Translations under genes and position numbers: made by a program | Assembly: GCF_017491605.1 (NCBI RefSeq) | Contig: NZ_JAFGYY010000005.1 | Span: 1-64,000 of the forward strand | DNA length: 64,000 nt | Direction: 5' to 3' | Origin: Pseudomonas sp. 30_B | GTDB lineage: Bacteria > Pseudomonadota > Gammaproteobacteria > Pseudomonadales > Pseudomonadaceae | Shown: in pieces, positions 42,606 to 51,936 of the stretch | Layout of the letters: every line of letters begins with the position of its first letter | How positions within the stretch are numbered: the first letter of the stretch is position 1 | The notes under the pieces: generated by a model | What the model saw: only the letters and a program-made list of their open reading frames with translations | What the model was told of the DNA's origin: nothing | The model's database searches: none

Positions 42606-43658
42606 TCAGTGCGCGTCGCTGCGCCACTGCCGGGGGCTGACCCCGAACCAGCGGCGGAAGGCACGGGAGAAGGCGCTGGTCTCGGAATAGCCGAGCAGCG
42701 GCGCCAGTTCGGAGATGGGCCGCTGGGGCTGTCGCAGGTAGTGCAGCGCCAGCTCTCGGCGGGTGTTTTCCACCAGCTGGCTGAAGCTCAGCCCGGCCTC
42801 GCGCAGGCGGCGCTGCAGACCTGCCGTGGTGAGTTCGAGTTGCTCGGCAATCATCTCCAGCGACGGCTCGCCTTCGCTCAATGCCAGGCGAATCTGCGTA
42901 CCGGCATCCTCCACCAGATTGGGCGCGCCGCCCTGCTCGCCCAGGCGACGGATCACATCCTGCACCAGGAACAGCAGGTTGGCGTCACGCTCGGGCATCT
43001 GCCGGCCGTAAAGGTCGCGTTTGGGAATCAGCATCGAGTTGCAGCCACGCTGGAACAGCACCGGCGCATCGAACACCCGGCCATGCTCCTGCCAGCCTTC
43101 CGGCCGTGCGTGCTCGAAGCTCACCGCACGCGGCGCCCAGGTGGGGCCGAGCGTATGGCGCATCAGGTTCAGCGCCATGCCCAGGGTCAGCTCGGCGTCC
43201 TGGCGGCGTTCGAGGATGGCGCCATGGCGCACCTGGTAGTCGAAGCGGTAGCACTCGCCGCAATCCACCAGGCGGATCAGGGTGTCGTGCTGGTGATAGG
43301 GAAAGGCCGCGGCGAAGTTCTTCAGGGCGTCCTCCAGGGTTTCCGAGCACAGCCCGACGTACCCCAGCAGGCCCAGCTCACGGGGCCGGAATTGCTCGCC
43401 ATAGCGCAACCCGAAGTTGTCGCAGCCGGACTGCCGCGCTGCCTCTTCCAGCACCTGGCAATAATTGGTCAGCGCCAGGCTCAGGGTGGGATGCAGCAAG
43501 CGCTCGGGATCGATGCCCGCACGGCCGAAAACCCTGTCGATGTCGCCACCCTGGTCGCCGATGAAGCGGCCAAGACCGCTGGCGGCAGCGGACAGCACAC
43601 CGATGTTGTTGGCCAGAGGCAAGCTCAGGCCGGGATGGGAAAACAGGGGCTGGCTCAT
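42606..43658 (-). CDS. AraC-family regulator (arabinose-binding-like N-domain)
   Basis: A 350-residue AraC-type activator. The N-terminal 230 residues (GRFIGDQGGDIDRVFGRAGIDPERL, GYVGLCSETLEDALKNFAAAFPYHQ) are the Arabinose_bd domain seen in OruR/ArgR-like Pseudomonas regulators. The C-terminal double helix-turn-helix includes LEMIAEQLELTTAGLQRRLREAG and RPISELAPLLGYSETSAFSRAFRRWFGVSPRQWR. It sits between exaC and eat, divergent from eat-eutBC, so control of ethanolamine uptake is the simplest guess. It is not similar to enterobacterial EutR. ATG 43658 is chosen; the ribosome site is weak. Confidence 0.88.
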   Translation of the reverse strand: MSQPLFSHPGLSLPLANNIGVLSAAASGLGRFIGDQGGDIDRVFGRAGIDPERLLHPTLSLALTNYCQVLEEAARQSGCDNFGLRYGEQFRPRELGLLGYVGLCSETLEDALKNFAAAFPYHQHDTLIRLVDCGECYRFDYQVRHGAILERRQDAELTLGMALNLMRHTLGPTWAPRAVSFEHARPEGWQEHGRVFDAPVLFQRGCNSMLIPKRDLYGRQMPERDANLLFLVQDVIRRLGEQGGAPNLVEDAGTQIRLALSEGEPSLEMIAEQLELTTAGLQRRLREAGLSFSQLVENTRRELALHYLRQPQRPISELAPLLGYSETSAFSRAFRRWFGVSPRQWRSDAH

Positions 43659-43810
43659 GACGGTTACCGATCTTGTTATGAAACACGCAAGCACTTTGCC
43701 CCCTGAATAACGGGGACTGTTTTACAAAGCAAATCCCGTGCCTCACAGCCATCGCACAAAACGCGAACACAGCGCCACGCCTGGCTTGCAGGTGCCACCC
43801 CATGGGGCAG

Positions 43811-43827
43811 CTGGCATGATTCCGGCA
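43811..43827 (+). promoter_or_regulatory. Sigma-54-like promoter upstream of eat
   Basis: CTGGCATGATTCCGGCA has GG and GC at exact -24/-12 spacing and a good TGGCA element; the -12 part reads CGGCA instead of TTGCA. It lies 156 bases before eat. The interval from 43659 holds no gene; an imperfect ACGGGGA/TCCCGT dyad lies near 43730. Confidence 0.6.
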
Positions 43828-43982
43828 CCATGTTCGGGCGTTTCACCCTGTGTGGGGCGATGGGTAACAGCAAGTTGACCCTGCACGGCAAAAGCCGGTT
43901 CCAGCGGTCAAGTCTAACGGGGCTTTGCGCCACTACCATCGAGGCTCAGGTATCCGTCCACGCCCCTTGCGGCAGAGGAATC

Positions 43983-45350
43983 ATGATGAGCGCATCACAA
44001 CTAAAACCGACGCTTGGAACCTTGCATCTCTGGGGCCTCGCCGTGGGCCTGGTGATCTCCGGCGAGTACTTCGGCTGGAGCTACGGCTGGGCCGCCGCCG
44101 GCACCCTGGGCTTCCTCGTCACCACGCTGATCGTCGCGGTGATGTACACCTGTTTCATCTTCAGCTACACCGAACTGACCACCGCCATTCCCCACGCGGG
44201 CGGCCCCTTCGCCTACAGCCTGCGGGCCTTCGGCAAGACCGGCGGGATGATCGCCGGCATCGCCACGCTGATCGAGTTCGTCTTCGCCCCGCCGGCCATC
44301 GCCATGGCCATCGGCGCCTACCTCAACGTGCAGTTCCCCGGTCTCGATCCGAAGTGGGCAGCCACCGGCGCCTACGTGATCTTCATGACCCTGAACATCC
44401 TCGGCGTAAGCATCGCCGCCACCTTCGAGCTGGTGGTGACCTTGCTGGCCGTGGCTGAACTGCTGGTGTTCATGGGCGTAGTCGCGCCGGGCTTCAGCTT
44501 CAGCAACTTCGTGCTCAACGGCTGGGCCGGCTCCGACGTATTCGGCGCCCCGGCTATGGCCGGCATCTTCGCCGCGATCCCCTTCGCCATCTGGTTCTTC
44601 CTCGCCATCGAGGGTGCGGCCATGGCCGCCGAGGAAGCCAAGGACCCGAAACGCACCATCCCGCGCGCCTACATCGCCGGCATCCTGACCCTGGTGGCGC
44701 TGGCCATCGGCGTGATGATCTTCGCTGGCGGCGTGGGCGACTGGCGTGCCCTGTCGAACATCAACGACCCGCTGCCGCAGGCGATGAAAGCCGTGGTCGG
44801 CAACAACTCCACCTGGATGCACATGCTGGTGTGGATCGGCCTGTTCGGCCTGGTGGCCAGCTTCCACGGCATCATCCTGGGCTACTCGCGGCAGTTCTTC
44901 GCCCTGGCCCGCGCCGGCTTCCTGCCGCGCGGCCTGGCCAAGCTGTCGCGCTTCCAGACCCCGCACCGCGCCATCCTCGCCGGCGGCGCCGTGGGCATCG
45001 CGGCGATCTTCAGCGACGGCCTGATCAGCCTGCAGGGCATGACCCTGACCGCGGCGATGATCACCATGAGCGTGTTCGGCGCCATCGTCATGTACATCAT
45101 GAGCATGTTCAGCCTGTTCAAGCTGCGCCGCAGCGAGCCGGACCTGGAGCGCAGCTTCCGCGCACCGGGCTACCCGGTGGTGCCGGCGATCGCGCTGGTC
45201 CTGGCGCTGGTCTGCCTGGCGGCGATGCTATGGTTCAATAGCGTCATCGCCTCGGTGTTCCTGGTGCTGATGATCGGCGGCTGCTCCATCTGCAGCATCG
45301 TCATCAGCCTCAATCGCGGCACCGACGCATCGTTCGCAAGCCAGGGTTGA
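43983..45350 (+). CDS. eat: Ethanolamine permease (APC superfamily)
   Basis: A 455-residue transporter with about twelve hydrophobic helices. The first helix GLAVGLVISGEYFGWSYGW and the later PHAGGPFAYSLRAFGKTGG are characteristic of APC-superfamily ethanolamine permeases, and EGAAMAAEEAKDPKRTIPRAYI is the conserved cytoplasmic loop. It should bring ethanolamine in for EutBC. ATG 43983 (or 43986) has AGAGGA upstream; the frame is open earlier but overlaps the promoter. First gene of eat-eutB-eutC. Confidence 0.93.
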   Translation: MMSASQLKPTLGTLHLWGLAVGLVISGEYFGWSYGWAAAGTLGFLVTTLIVAVMYTCFIFSYTELTTAIPHAGGPFAYSLRAFGKTGGMIAGIATLIEFVFAPPAIAMAIGAYLNVQFPGLDPKWAATGAYVIFMTLNILGVSIAATFELVVTLLAVAELLVFMGVVAPGFSFSNFVLNGWAGSDVFGAPAMAGIFAAIPFAIWFFLAIEGAAMAAEEAKDPKRTIPRAYIAGILTLVALAIGVMIFAGGVGDWRALSNINDPLPQAMKAVVGNNSTWMHMLVWIGLFGLVASFHGIILGYSRQFFALARAGFLPRGLAKLSRFQTPHRAILAGGAVGIAAIFSDGLISLQGMTLTAAMITMSVFGAIVMYIMSMFSLFKLRRSEPDLERSFRAPGYPVVPAIALVLALVCLAAMLWFNSVIASVFLVLMIGGCSICSIVISLNRGTDASFASQG

Positions 45351-45361
45351 GGAGAAGCGTC

Positions 45362-46756
45362 ATGTCCGGATTCGCCCACAGCGTCGGTGGCCAGACCTGG
45401 CGCTTCGACAGCCTGCGCGAGGTGATGGCCAAGGCCAGCCCGGCGCGCTCCGGCGACCGGCTCGCCGGAGTCGCCGCCGGCAGCGACGCCGAGCGCGTCG
45501 CCGCGCAGATGGCGCTGGCCGACATCCCGCTCAAGCACTTCCTCGACGAGGCGCTGATCCCCTACGAGAGCGACGAAGTCACCCGGCTGATCATCGACAG
45601 CCACGACCGCCAGGCCTTCGCGCCGGTCAGCCACCTCACGGTGGGCGGCCTGCGCGACTGGCTGCTCGGCGACGCCGCCGACGAAACCAGCCTGCGCGCC
45701 CTGGCGCCCGGGCTGACGCCGGAAATGGCCGCCGCGGTATCGAAGATCATGCGCGTGCAGGACCTGGTGCTGGTCGCGCAGAAGATCCGCGTGGTCACCC
45801 GCTTCCGCAACACCCTGGGGCTGCGCGGGCGCATGTCCACGCGGCTGCAACCCAACCACCCGACGGACGACCCCGCCGGCATCGCCGCCAGCGTGCTCGA
45901 CGGCCTGCTCTACGGCAACGGCGACGCCATGCTCGGCATCAACCCGGCCACCGACAGCCTGCAGTCGATCTGCACCCTGCTGGAGATGCTCGACGCGATC
46001 ATCCAGCGCTACGAGATCCCCACCCAGTCCTGCGTACTCACCCACGTCACCAGCTCCATCGAAGCGATCAACCGCGGCGCGCCGCTGGACCTGGTGTTCC
46101 AGTCCATCGCCGGCACCGAGGCGGCCAACGCCAGCTTCGGCGTGAGCCTGTCGATCCTCCAGGAAGGCTACGAGGCCGGGCTGTCGCAGAAGCGCGGCAC
46201 CCTGGGCGACAACCTCATGTACTTCGAGACCGGCCAGGGCAGCGCGCTGTCGGCCAACGCCCACCACGGCGTCGACCAGCAGACCTGCGAGACCCGCGCC
46301 TACGCGGTGGCGCGGCACTTCAAGCCGTTCCTGGTGAACACCGTGGTCGGATTCATCGGCCCGGAGTACCTGTACAACGGCAAGCAGATCATCCGCGCGG
46401 GCCTGGAAGACCACTTCTGCGCCAAGCTGCTCGGCGTGCCCATGGGTTGCGACATCTGCTACACCAACCACGCCGAGGCCGACCAGGACGACATGGACAT
46501 GCTCCTGACCCTGCTGGGCGTGGCCGGGATCAACTTCATCATGGGCATCCCCGGCTCCGACGACGTGATGCTCAACTACCAGACCACCTCCTTCCACGAC
46601 GCGCTCTACGTGCGCCAGACGCTGGGCCTGCGGCCGGCGCCGGAATTCGAGGCATGGCTGGCGCGCATGGAAATCCTCCGCCAGCAGGACGGCCGCGTGC
46701 AGATGGCCGGCCAGCTGCCCGGCGCCTTCCGCCACGCGCTCGCGCAACTGTCCTGA
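45362..46756 (+). CDS. eutB: Ethanolamine ammonia-lyase large subunit
   Basis: A 464-residue subunit of the adenosylcobalamin-dependent enzyme that splits ethanolamine into acetaldehyde and ammonia. RGRMSTRLQPNHPTDDPAGI, LLYGNGDAMLGINPATDS, NLMYFETGQGSALSANAHHG and GIPGSDDVMLNYQTTSFHD are diagnostic barrel loops around substrate. GGAG precedes ATG 45362, 11 bases after the eat stop. No microcompartment shell genes are present, as usual in pseudomonads. Confidence 0.96.
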   Translation: MSGFAHSVGGQTWRFDSLREVMAKASPARSGDRLAGVAAGSDAERVAAQMALADIPLKHFLDEALIPYESDEVTRLIIDSHDRQAFAPVSHLTVGGLRDWLLGDAADETSLRALAPGLTPEMAAAVSKIMRVQDLVLVAQKIRVVTRFRNTLGLRGRMSTRLQPNHPTDDPAGIAASVLDGLLYGNGDAMLGINPATDSLQSICTLLEMLDAIIQRYEIPTQSCVLTHVTSSIEAINRGAPLDLVFQSIAGTEAANASFGVSLSILQEGYEAGLSQKRGTLGDNLMYFETGQGSALSANAHHGVDQQTCETRAYAVARHFKPFLVNTVVGFIGPEYLYNGKQIIRAGLEDHFCAKLLGVPMGCDICYTNHAEADQDDMDMLLTLLGVAGINFIMGIPGSDDVMLNYQTTSFHDALYVRQTLGLRPAPEFEAWLARMEILRQQDGRVQMAGQLPGAFRHALAQLS

Positions 46757-46771
46757 GTTGAGGAGTCTTCG

Positions 46772-47569
46772 ATGAGCGACAGCTTCACCCCCAACCCCTG
46801 GCAGGAACTGCGCCGCCTGACCTCCGCGCGCATCGCCCTGGGCCGCGCCGGCACCAGCCTGCCGACCGGCGCGCAACTGGATTTCCAGTTCGCCCATGCC
46901 CAGGCGCGCGACGCCGTGCACCTGCCCTTCGACCGTGACGGCCTGGCCCGGCAACTGGCCGAGCGCGGCCGCGAAACCCTGCTGCTGCACAGCGCCGCCG
47001 CCGACCGCGACACCTACCTGCAACGGCCCGACCTGGGCCGCCGGCTGGACGAGGAATCAGCGGATATCCTGCGTCGCCACGCCGATCGCCATCCGCAAGG
47101 CTACGACCTGGCGGTGGTGATCGCCGACGGGCTCTCCTCGCTGGCCGTGCAACGCCACAGCCTGCCCTTCCTCGAACGCATGGAAGAACAGGCGCGCAAC
47201 GAAGGCTGGAACCTGTCGCCGGTCGCGCTGGTGCAACAGGGCCGCGTCGCCGTGGCCGACGAAGTGGCCGAGCTGCTGCGGGCGAAGATGGTGGTGATCC
47301 TGATTGGCGAACGCCCCGGCCTGTCGTCGCCCGACAGCCTGGGCCTGTATTTCACCTGGGCGCCCAAGGTCGGCCTGAACGACGCCTACCGCAACTGCAT
47401 CTCCAACGTGCGGCTGGAAGGCCTGAGCTACGGCCTGGCCACCCACCGCCTGCTGTACCTGATGCGCGAAGCGTGCCGCCGGCAACTGTCGGGGGTGAAC
47501 CTGAAGGACGAGGCGGAACTGCCGACACTCGAAGGCAGCGGACCGGGGGCGAATTTCCTGCTGACCTGA
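46772..47569 (+). CDS. eutC: Ethanolamine ammonia-lyase small subunit
   Basis: A 265-residue subunit that helps bind cobalamin. [34 protein letters not shown] is the N-terminal signature region; [39 protein letters not shown] and [17 protein letters not shown] follow. GAGGAG lies upstream of ATG 46772. Last gene of the eat operon, 15 bases after eutB. Confidence 0.95.
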   Translation: MSDSFTPNPWQELRRLTSARIALGRAGTSLPTGAQLDFQFAHAQARDAVHLPFDRDGLARQLAERGRETLLLHSAAADRDTYLQRPDLGRRLDEESADILRRHADRHPQGYDLAVVIADGLSSLAVQRHSLPFLERMEEQARNEGWNLSPVALVQQGRVAVADEVAELLRAKMVVILIGERPGLSSPDSLGLYFTWAPKVGLNDAYRNCISNVRLEGLSYGLATHRLLYLMREACRRQLSGVNLKDEAELPTLEGSGPGANFLLT

Positions 47570-47625
47570 ATGCCCGTCCGCTGCGTAATGCACTTCTACA
47601 TTTCCGCGCGGAACAAAAACACCCC

Positions 47626-47696
47626 GTAGGAGCGGACTCCGGCCGCGATGGCCTCCGGCGCGATTCGGACCTATCGCGGACAAAGTCCGCTCCTAC
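47626..47696. repeat. Paired REP palindrome after eutC
   Basis: GTAGGAGCGGACTCCGGCC faces GGACAAAGTCCGCTCCTAC across 30 bases. The rest of the 284-base gap to the GNAT gene shows nothing else that I recognise. Confidence 0.85.
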
Positions 47697-47853
47697 GCCC
47701 CTGGCGCCCTACCTTGCCAACTACTCCAGATCAAACGCTTGCTTGGATTGCGTTTTCAACAATTTCTGGTGCAGCATCGGACAAGATGGCTATCCGCTGG
47801 CATAGCCCCTGCATTGCCATACCAGCCCATTCACACCACGCCGAGGCCCGCCC

Positions 47854-48318
47854 ATGCGTATCGTGCAAGCCACGCTCGACCACCTCGATCTGCTCGCGCC
47901 GCTGTTCGTCAAATACCGCGAGTTCTACGGCATGCTCCCCTACCCCGAATCCTCGCGGAAATTCCTGGAAAAGCGCCTACGCCGCAAGGAATCGGTGATC
48001 TACCTGGCCCTGCCGGATGACGACGACAGCAAGCTGCTGGGCTTCTGCCAGCTCTACCCGAGCTTCTCCTCGCTGTCGCTCAAGCGCGTATGGATCCTCA
48101 ACGATATCTATGTCGCCGAGGAAGCCCGCCGCCAGCTGGTGGCCGACCACCTGCTGCAGACCGCACGGCAGATGGCCCGCGAGACCCAGGCCGTGCGCAT
48201 GCGCGTGTCCACCAGCGTCAACAACGAAGTGGCGCAGAAGGTCTACGAGTCCATCGGCTTCCGCGAAGATACCGAGTTCAAGAACTACATCCTGCCGATC
48301 AGCGACGACCTGACCTGA
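47854..48318 (+). CDS. GNAT-family N-acetyltransferase
   Basis: A 154-residue GNAT protein: MRIVQATLDHLDLLAPLF, LGFCQLYPSFSSLSLKRVWILNDIYVAEEARRQLVADHLL (acetyl-CoA-binding R/Q-x-x-G/A region) and VSTSVNNEVAQKVYESIGFREDTEFKNYILPI. The substrate is not predictable. Its order between eutC and dedA matches the PAO1 PA4026 neighbourhood. Confidence 0.88.
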   Translation: MRIVQATLDHLDLLAPLFVKYREFYGMLPYPESSRKFLEKRLRRKESVIYLALPDDDDSKLLGFCQLYPSFSSLSLKRVWILNDIYVAEEARRQLVADHLLQTARQMARETQAVRMRVSTSVNNEVAQKVYESIGFREDTEFKNYILPISDDLT

Positions 48319-48401
48319 CGGCAGACCCGGGGCCCGCTGGAATCGGCGGGCCAGGCGCACTAGAGTGATGACCGGCCATCACCTCGCCATCAAGGGATTC
48401 C

Positions 48402-49286
48402 ATGCGTCGCGCCCTGCTCTTCAGTCTCCTCTTCGTGCTCCTGTGCACCGGCAGCCAGGCGCAGACCCTGCGCATCGCCACGCTGGACTGGGCGCCGTAC
48501 GTCGGCCCTGACCTGCCCGGTCATGGCCTGGCCAGCCGCATCCTCGACGAAGCCCTGGCGCTCAATGGAGACAGGGCCGAGCTGGTCTTCCTGCCCTGGC
48601 AACGGGCGCTCAACGAAACCCGCGAAGGCCGTTTCGACGCGCTGATGCCGGCCTACCTCTCCGCCGACCGCAGCCGTGACTTCTACACCTCGATGCCGCT
48701 GCTGGATTCCCAGCTGGGCTTCTTCCGTCGCCGCGACCATGCCATAACGATCACCCCCGGCGACCTCGACAGCCTGCGTCCCTACCGCATCGGAGTGGTG
48801 CGCGGCTACGTCAACCAGAGCGCCTTCGACGCCGCCGACTTCCTCAACAAGGAAGTGGTCAGCAACGACTGGCAGAACCTGGAAAAGCTCCTGCGCGGCC
48901 GCATCGACCTGGCCGTGGCGGACCGCTACACCGGCTATCAACTGCTCGACCAGAACGCCCCGGCGCTGCGCGACCAGCTGGTGTTCGTGGAACCGCCGCT
49001 GGACATCAAGCCACTCTACGTCCTGGTTCCCAAAAACCGTCCGGAAGGCGAAGCGCTGGCCGCCAGCCTCGACCGCAGCCTGCGCACCCTGCGGCGCAGT
49101 GGCCGCCTGCAGCAACTGATCGCCGAGGCACACCTGGAAACCGCCATGCGCACCCAGGAGGTGGCGGACCACCCCGTCGCCAAGCAGCTACCGGTGCCCG
49201 CCACATCGCCCGCGCAGCACCTCGGCGCCGCCCAGGGCCCGGCGCCCCTGCCAGAGTTGCTGAGCTGGCAGGCCAGCCTGCTGTGA
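48402..49286 (+). CDS. Periplasmic family-3 solute-binding-like protein
   Basis: A 294-residue exported protein: signal peptide RALLFSLLFVLLCTGSQAQ, then TLRIATLDWAPYVGPDLPGHGLASRILDEALA and RYRIGV-like SLRPYRIGVVRGYVNQSAF, the SBP_bac_3 layout. No permease or ATPase genes adjoin it, so it may be an orphan binding protein, as is common in pseudomonads. The C-terminal 40 residues are Pro/Ala-rich and probably flexible. Ligand unknown. Confidence 0.85.
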   Translation: MRRALLFSLLFVLLCTGSQAQTLRIATLDWAPYVGPDLPGHGLASRILDEALALNGDRAELVFLPWQRALNETREGRFDALMPAYLSADRSRDFYTSMPLLDSQLGFFRRRDHAITITPGDLDSLRPYRIGVVRGYVNQSAFDAADFLNKEVVSNDWQNLEKLLRGRIDLAVADRYTGYQLLDQNAPALRDQLVFVEPPLDIKPLYVLVPKNRPEGEALAASLDRSLRTLRRSGRLQQLIAEAHLETAMRTQEVADHPVAKQLPVPATSPAQHLGAAQGPAPLPELLSWQASLL

Positions 49287-49488
49287 CACAGGCCTGCGCC
49301 AGGGCGGAGGACTCAGGCACATTTGTCACAGCGCGTTTCCATCATCGCCCCAACCGAATTTTCACCTTCGACCTGTAATATCCTGAGTTGACGTTCGTCG
49401 CAGGACGCGATGAACCGCGTTTCCGGCGCGCAACCGTCCCTATAATGCGCACCCCGGACGTTCACCCCGCTGTCAAAACAGGCTTCTC

Positions 49489-50148
49489 ATGGATTTCAAC
49501 CCGATCGACCTGATTCTCCACCTCGACACCTACCTGTCGCTGGCGGTGGCCAACTATGGCACCTGGATCTACGCCATCCTCTTCCTGGTGATCTTCTGCG
49601 AGACCGGCCTAGTGGTGACGCCCTTCCTGCCGGGCGACTCCCTGCTGTTCATCGCCGGCGCCATCTGCGCCGCCGGCGGCATGGACCCCTGGCTGCTGGG
49701 CGGCCTGCTGCTGCTCGCGGCGATCAGTGGCGACAGCACCAACTACGTGATCGGCCGAACATTGGGCAAACGCCTGTTCAGCAACCCCGACTCCAAGGTG
49801 TTCCGCCGCGACTACCTGGACCAGACCCACGCCTTCTACGAACGCCACGGCGGCAAGACCGTAACCCTGGCGCGCTTCCTGCCCATCGTCCGCACCTTCG
49901 CGCCCTTCGTCGCCGGCATGGCCTACATGCCTTACCTGCGCTTCCTGGCCTTCAGCGTGGCCGGCAGCATCGCCTGGGTCGGCGGCCTGGTGACCCTGGG
50001 CTACTTCTTCGGCAACGTGCCGTTCATCAAGCAGAACCTCTCGCTGATGATCATCGGCATCATCGCCTTCTCCCTGCTGCCCATGATCATCGGCGTCATC
50101 CGCCACAAGCTGCGCCCCTCGGCCAAGGCCCAGACCGGCGAGCGCTGA
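49489..50148 (+). CDS. DedA-family membrane protein
   Basis: A 219-residue multispanning protein of the DedA/VTT superfamily (lipid scramblase-like family). [39 protein letters not shown] and the [23 protein letters not shown] signature with its conserved arginine are present. A -10-like TATAAT at 49441-49446 lies 42 bases upstream. It precedes the peptidase gene by 6 bases, so the two are probably co-transcribed. Confidence 0.92.
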   Translation: MDFNPIDLILHLDTYLSLAVANYGTWIYAILFLVIFCETGLVVTPFLPGDSLLFIAGAICAAGGMDPWLLGGLLLLAAISGDSTNYVIGRTLGKRLFSNPDSKVFRRDYLDQTHAFYERHGGKTVTLARFLPIVRTFAPFVAGMAYMPYLRFLAFSVAGSIAWVGGLVTLGYFFGNVPFIKQNLSLMIIGIIAFSLLPMIIGVIRHKLRPSAKAQTGER

Positions 50149-50154
50149 TCACCC

Positions 50155-50973
50155 ATGTGGTCCTTCAGCGACTGGCGCCGCCAGCGCTTCCTCGCCCGCC
50201 ATCCGCTCGACGCGCAGCTGTGGGCGCAGGTACGCCGGCACCTGCCGATCCTCGACGGCCTGAACGATGACGAACTGCGCCTGCTCGGCGAGCGGGCGCT
50301 GCTGTTCCTGCGCGACAAGCACCTCTCCGCCCTGCCCGGCGTCGAACTGGACGACTTCCGTCGCCTGCTGCTCGCCACCCAGGCGCAACTGCCGCTGCTG
50401 CACCTGCCGGAATTGAACTGGTACCAGGGCTTCCACGAACTGGTGCTCTACCCCGACGACTTCGTCAGCCCGCAGAAGCACCGCGACCCGGCGGGCGTCA
50501 TCCACGAGTTCGACGACGAGCGCGCCGGAGAAACCTCGCTGCAAGGCCCGGTGATCCTCGCCTGGCCCGGCGTGGAAAGCGGCGGTGGCTGGGACGCCTA
50601 CAACCTGGTGATCCACGAACTGGCGCACAAGCTGGACATGCTCAACGGCGACGCCAACGGCCTGCCGCCGCTGCACCGCGACATGCGCGTTGCAGACTGG
50701 GCCTCCGCGATGCAGAGCGCCTACGACGACATGAACCGTCACCTCGACCGCGACCCGCAGGCGCACACCGCCATCGACCCTTACGCGGCCGAGAACCCGG
50801 CGGAGTTCTTCGCCGTCACCAGCGAGTACTTCTTCACCGCCCCGGACCTCCTTCAGGAGGCCTATCCCAAAGTCTATGAACAGCTTTCGCTGTTCTACCG
50901 GCAAGATCCGCTTTCGCGCCTGAAGCAGCTTCAGCGCGAACACCCCGAATATCAGGAAACTCAGGCGCACTAG
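50155..50973 (+). CDS. mtfA: M90-type zinc metallopeptidase, MtfA-like
   Basis: A 272-residue MtfA/glucose-regulated-peptidase homologue. The zinc site is HELAHKLDMLNG, with a downstream NPAEFFAVTSEYFF region supplying the third ligand. EYFFTAPDLLQEAYPKVYEQLSLFYRQDP at the end is typical. E. coli MtfA is an aminopeptidase that interacts with the Mlc repressor; the Pseudomonas role is not known. It starts 6 bases after dedA. Confidence 0.9.
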   Translation: MWSFSDWRRQRFLARHPLDAQLWAQVRRHLPILDGLNDDELRLLGERALLFLRDKHLSALPGVELDDFRRLLLATQAQLPLLHLPELNWYQGFHELVLYPDDFVSPQKHRDPAGVIHEFDDERAGETSLQGPVILAWPGVESGGGWDAYNLVIHELAHKLDMLNGDANGLPPLHRDMRVADWASAMQSAYDDMNRHLDRDPQAHTAIDPYAAENPAEFFAVTSEYFFTAPDLLQEAYPKVYEQLSLFYRQDPLSRLKQLQREHPEYQETQAH

Positions 50974-51053
50974 GCGATGTCTGTGGCTTGGACACGGCAA
51001 TCTGCCTATAATCCGCCGCACTTTTTCGGCCCGACCATTATCTGGAGTCGTCC

Positions 51054-51584
51054 ATGAGCTACAGCAGCATCCCGGCTGGCAAAGACCTGCCGAACGACAT
51101 TTACGTCGCCATCGAGATCCCGGCCAACCACGCGCCGATCAAGTACGAAATCGACAAGGACACCGACTGCCTGTTCGTCGACCGTTTCATGGCCACCCCG
51201 ATGTTCTACCCGGCCAACTACGGCTACATCCCGAACACCCTGGCCGACGACGGTGACCCCCTGGACGTGCTGGTCGTGACCCCCTACCCGGTCGCTCCGG
51301 GCTCCGTGATCCGCGCCCGTCCGGTCGGCGTGCTGAACATGAGCGACGAAGCCGGCGGCGACGCCAAGCTGATCGCCGTACCGCACGACAAGCTGACCGT
51401 GCTGTACCGCGACGTGAAGGAATACACCGACCTGCCGGCTCTGCTGCTGGAGCAGATCAAGCACTTCTTCGAGAACTACAAGGATCTCGAAAAGGGCAAG
51501 TGGGTGAAGGTCGAGGGCTGGGGCGATGCCGACCAGGCTCGCGACTACATCACCAAAGCCGTCGCTGCCTACCAGGCCAAGTGA
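51054..51584 (+). CDS. ppa: Inorganic pyrophosphatase
   Basis: A 176-residue type I pyrophosphatase hydrolysing PPi to phosphate in the cytoplasm. [15 protein letters not shown] contains the metal-binding aspartates of the family signature; [18 protein letters not shown] and [19 protein letters not shown] are also conserved. TCTGGAG upstream supports ATG 51054. A TATAAT at 51007-51012 is a likely -10. A strong terminator follows the gene. Confidence 0.96.
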   Translation: MSYSSIPAGKDLPNDIYVAIEIPANHAPIKYEIDKDTDCLFVDRFMATPMFYPANYGYIPNTLADDGDPLDVLVVTPYPVAPGSVIRARPVGVLNMSDEAGGDAKLIAVPHDKLTVLYRDVKEYTDLPALLLEQIKHFFENYKDLEKGKWVKVEGWGDADQARDYITKAVAAYQAK

Positions 51585-51609
51585 TGGTCGCGCGGACCAT
51601 CCGCGCAGC

Positions 51610-51637
51610 AAAAAGCCCCGCCAATGCGGGGCTTTTT
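51610..51637 (+). terminator. Intrinsic terminator after ppa
   Basis: AAAAAGCCCCGC and GCGGGGCTTTTT pair around CAAT: a 7-bp GC stem with five flanking A/T on each side, 25 bases after the ppa stop. Confidence 0.93.
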
Positions 51638-51679
51638 CATGACCGGGATTAGGCTTTTCGTTCCGACTTTGCTACCATC

Positions 51680-51786
51680 TGCGCCCCGCACGCAGCTCAC
51701 TGCGTTGCCACAGAATCAAGGCGGTCTGCCGTACCAGAAGTAAGGTTGGACCACCCCCTGAAAGCCGGCCACAAGCCGGCTTTTTT
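51680..51786 (+). ncRNA. Candidate small RNA with intrinsic terminator, beside the integrase
   Basis: There is no coding frame here, yet a strong terminator (AAAGCCGGC 51761-51769, GCCGGCTTT 51775-51783, T run to 51786) ends an unassigned stretch after a weak -10-like TACCAT (51672). GCGCCCCGCACGC and GTTGGACCACCCCC segments may form structure. It is not a recognisable tRNA or tmRNA. It could be an sRNA and a possible integration target of the adjacent element. Confidence 0.35.
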
Positions 51787-51895
51787 AATGCCCAGCATTT
51801 TCTACCGACGTCTGCCACACCCTAGACTCTGCGCGGCTTGCAGCCTAATATCTGTCTACTCAGCGCTAGCCAAAACTATCCCCATCCAGCCTAAA

Positions 51896-51919
51896 AGTGT
51901 GGGGACAAGTGTGGGGACA
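51896..51919 (+). repeat. Tandem 12-bp direct repeat upstream of the integrase
   Basis: AGTGTGGGGACA occurs twice without a gap, ending 17 bases before the integrase ATG. Such GTGGGGACA motifs often sit by integrases of this family and may be arm-type integrase sites or part of attL. Confidence 0.65.
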
Positions 51920-51936
51920 GAATCAGGGAGTGGAGC

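Noticed and set aside
42606..43658. Naming the AraC regulator eutR
   Set aside because: Its N-terminal domain is the Arabinose_bd type and shows no resemblance to enterobacterial EutR; location alone does not justify the name.
51640..51800. tRNA or tmRNA gene as integrase target
   Set aside because: No TPsiC-arm or anticodon stem pattern could be drawn, and no CCA-ended acceptor stem pairs, so only a generic sRNA candidate is listed.
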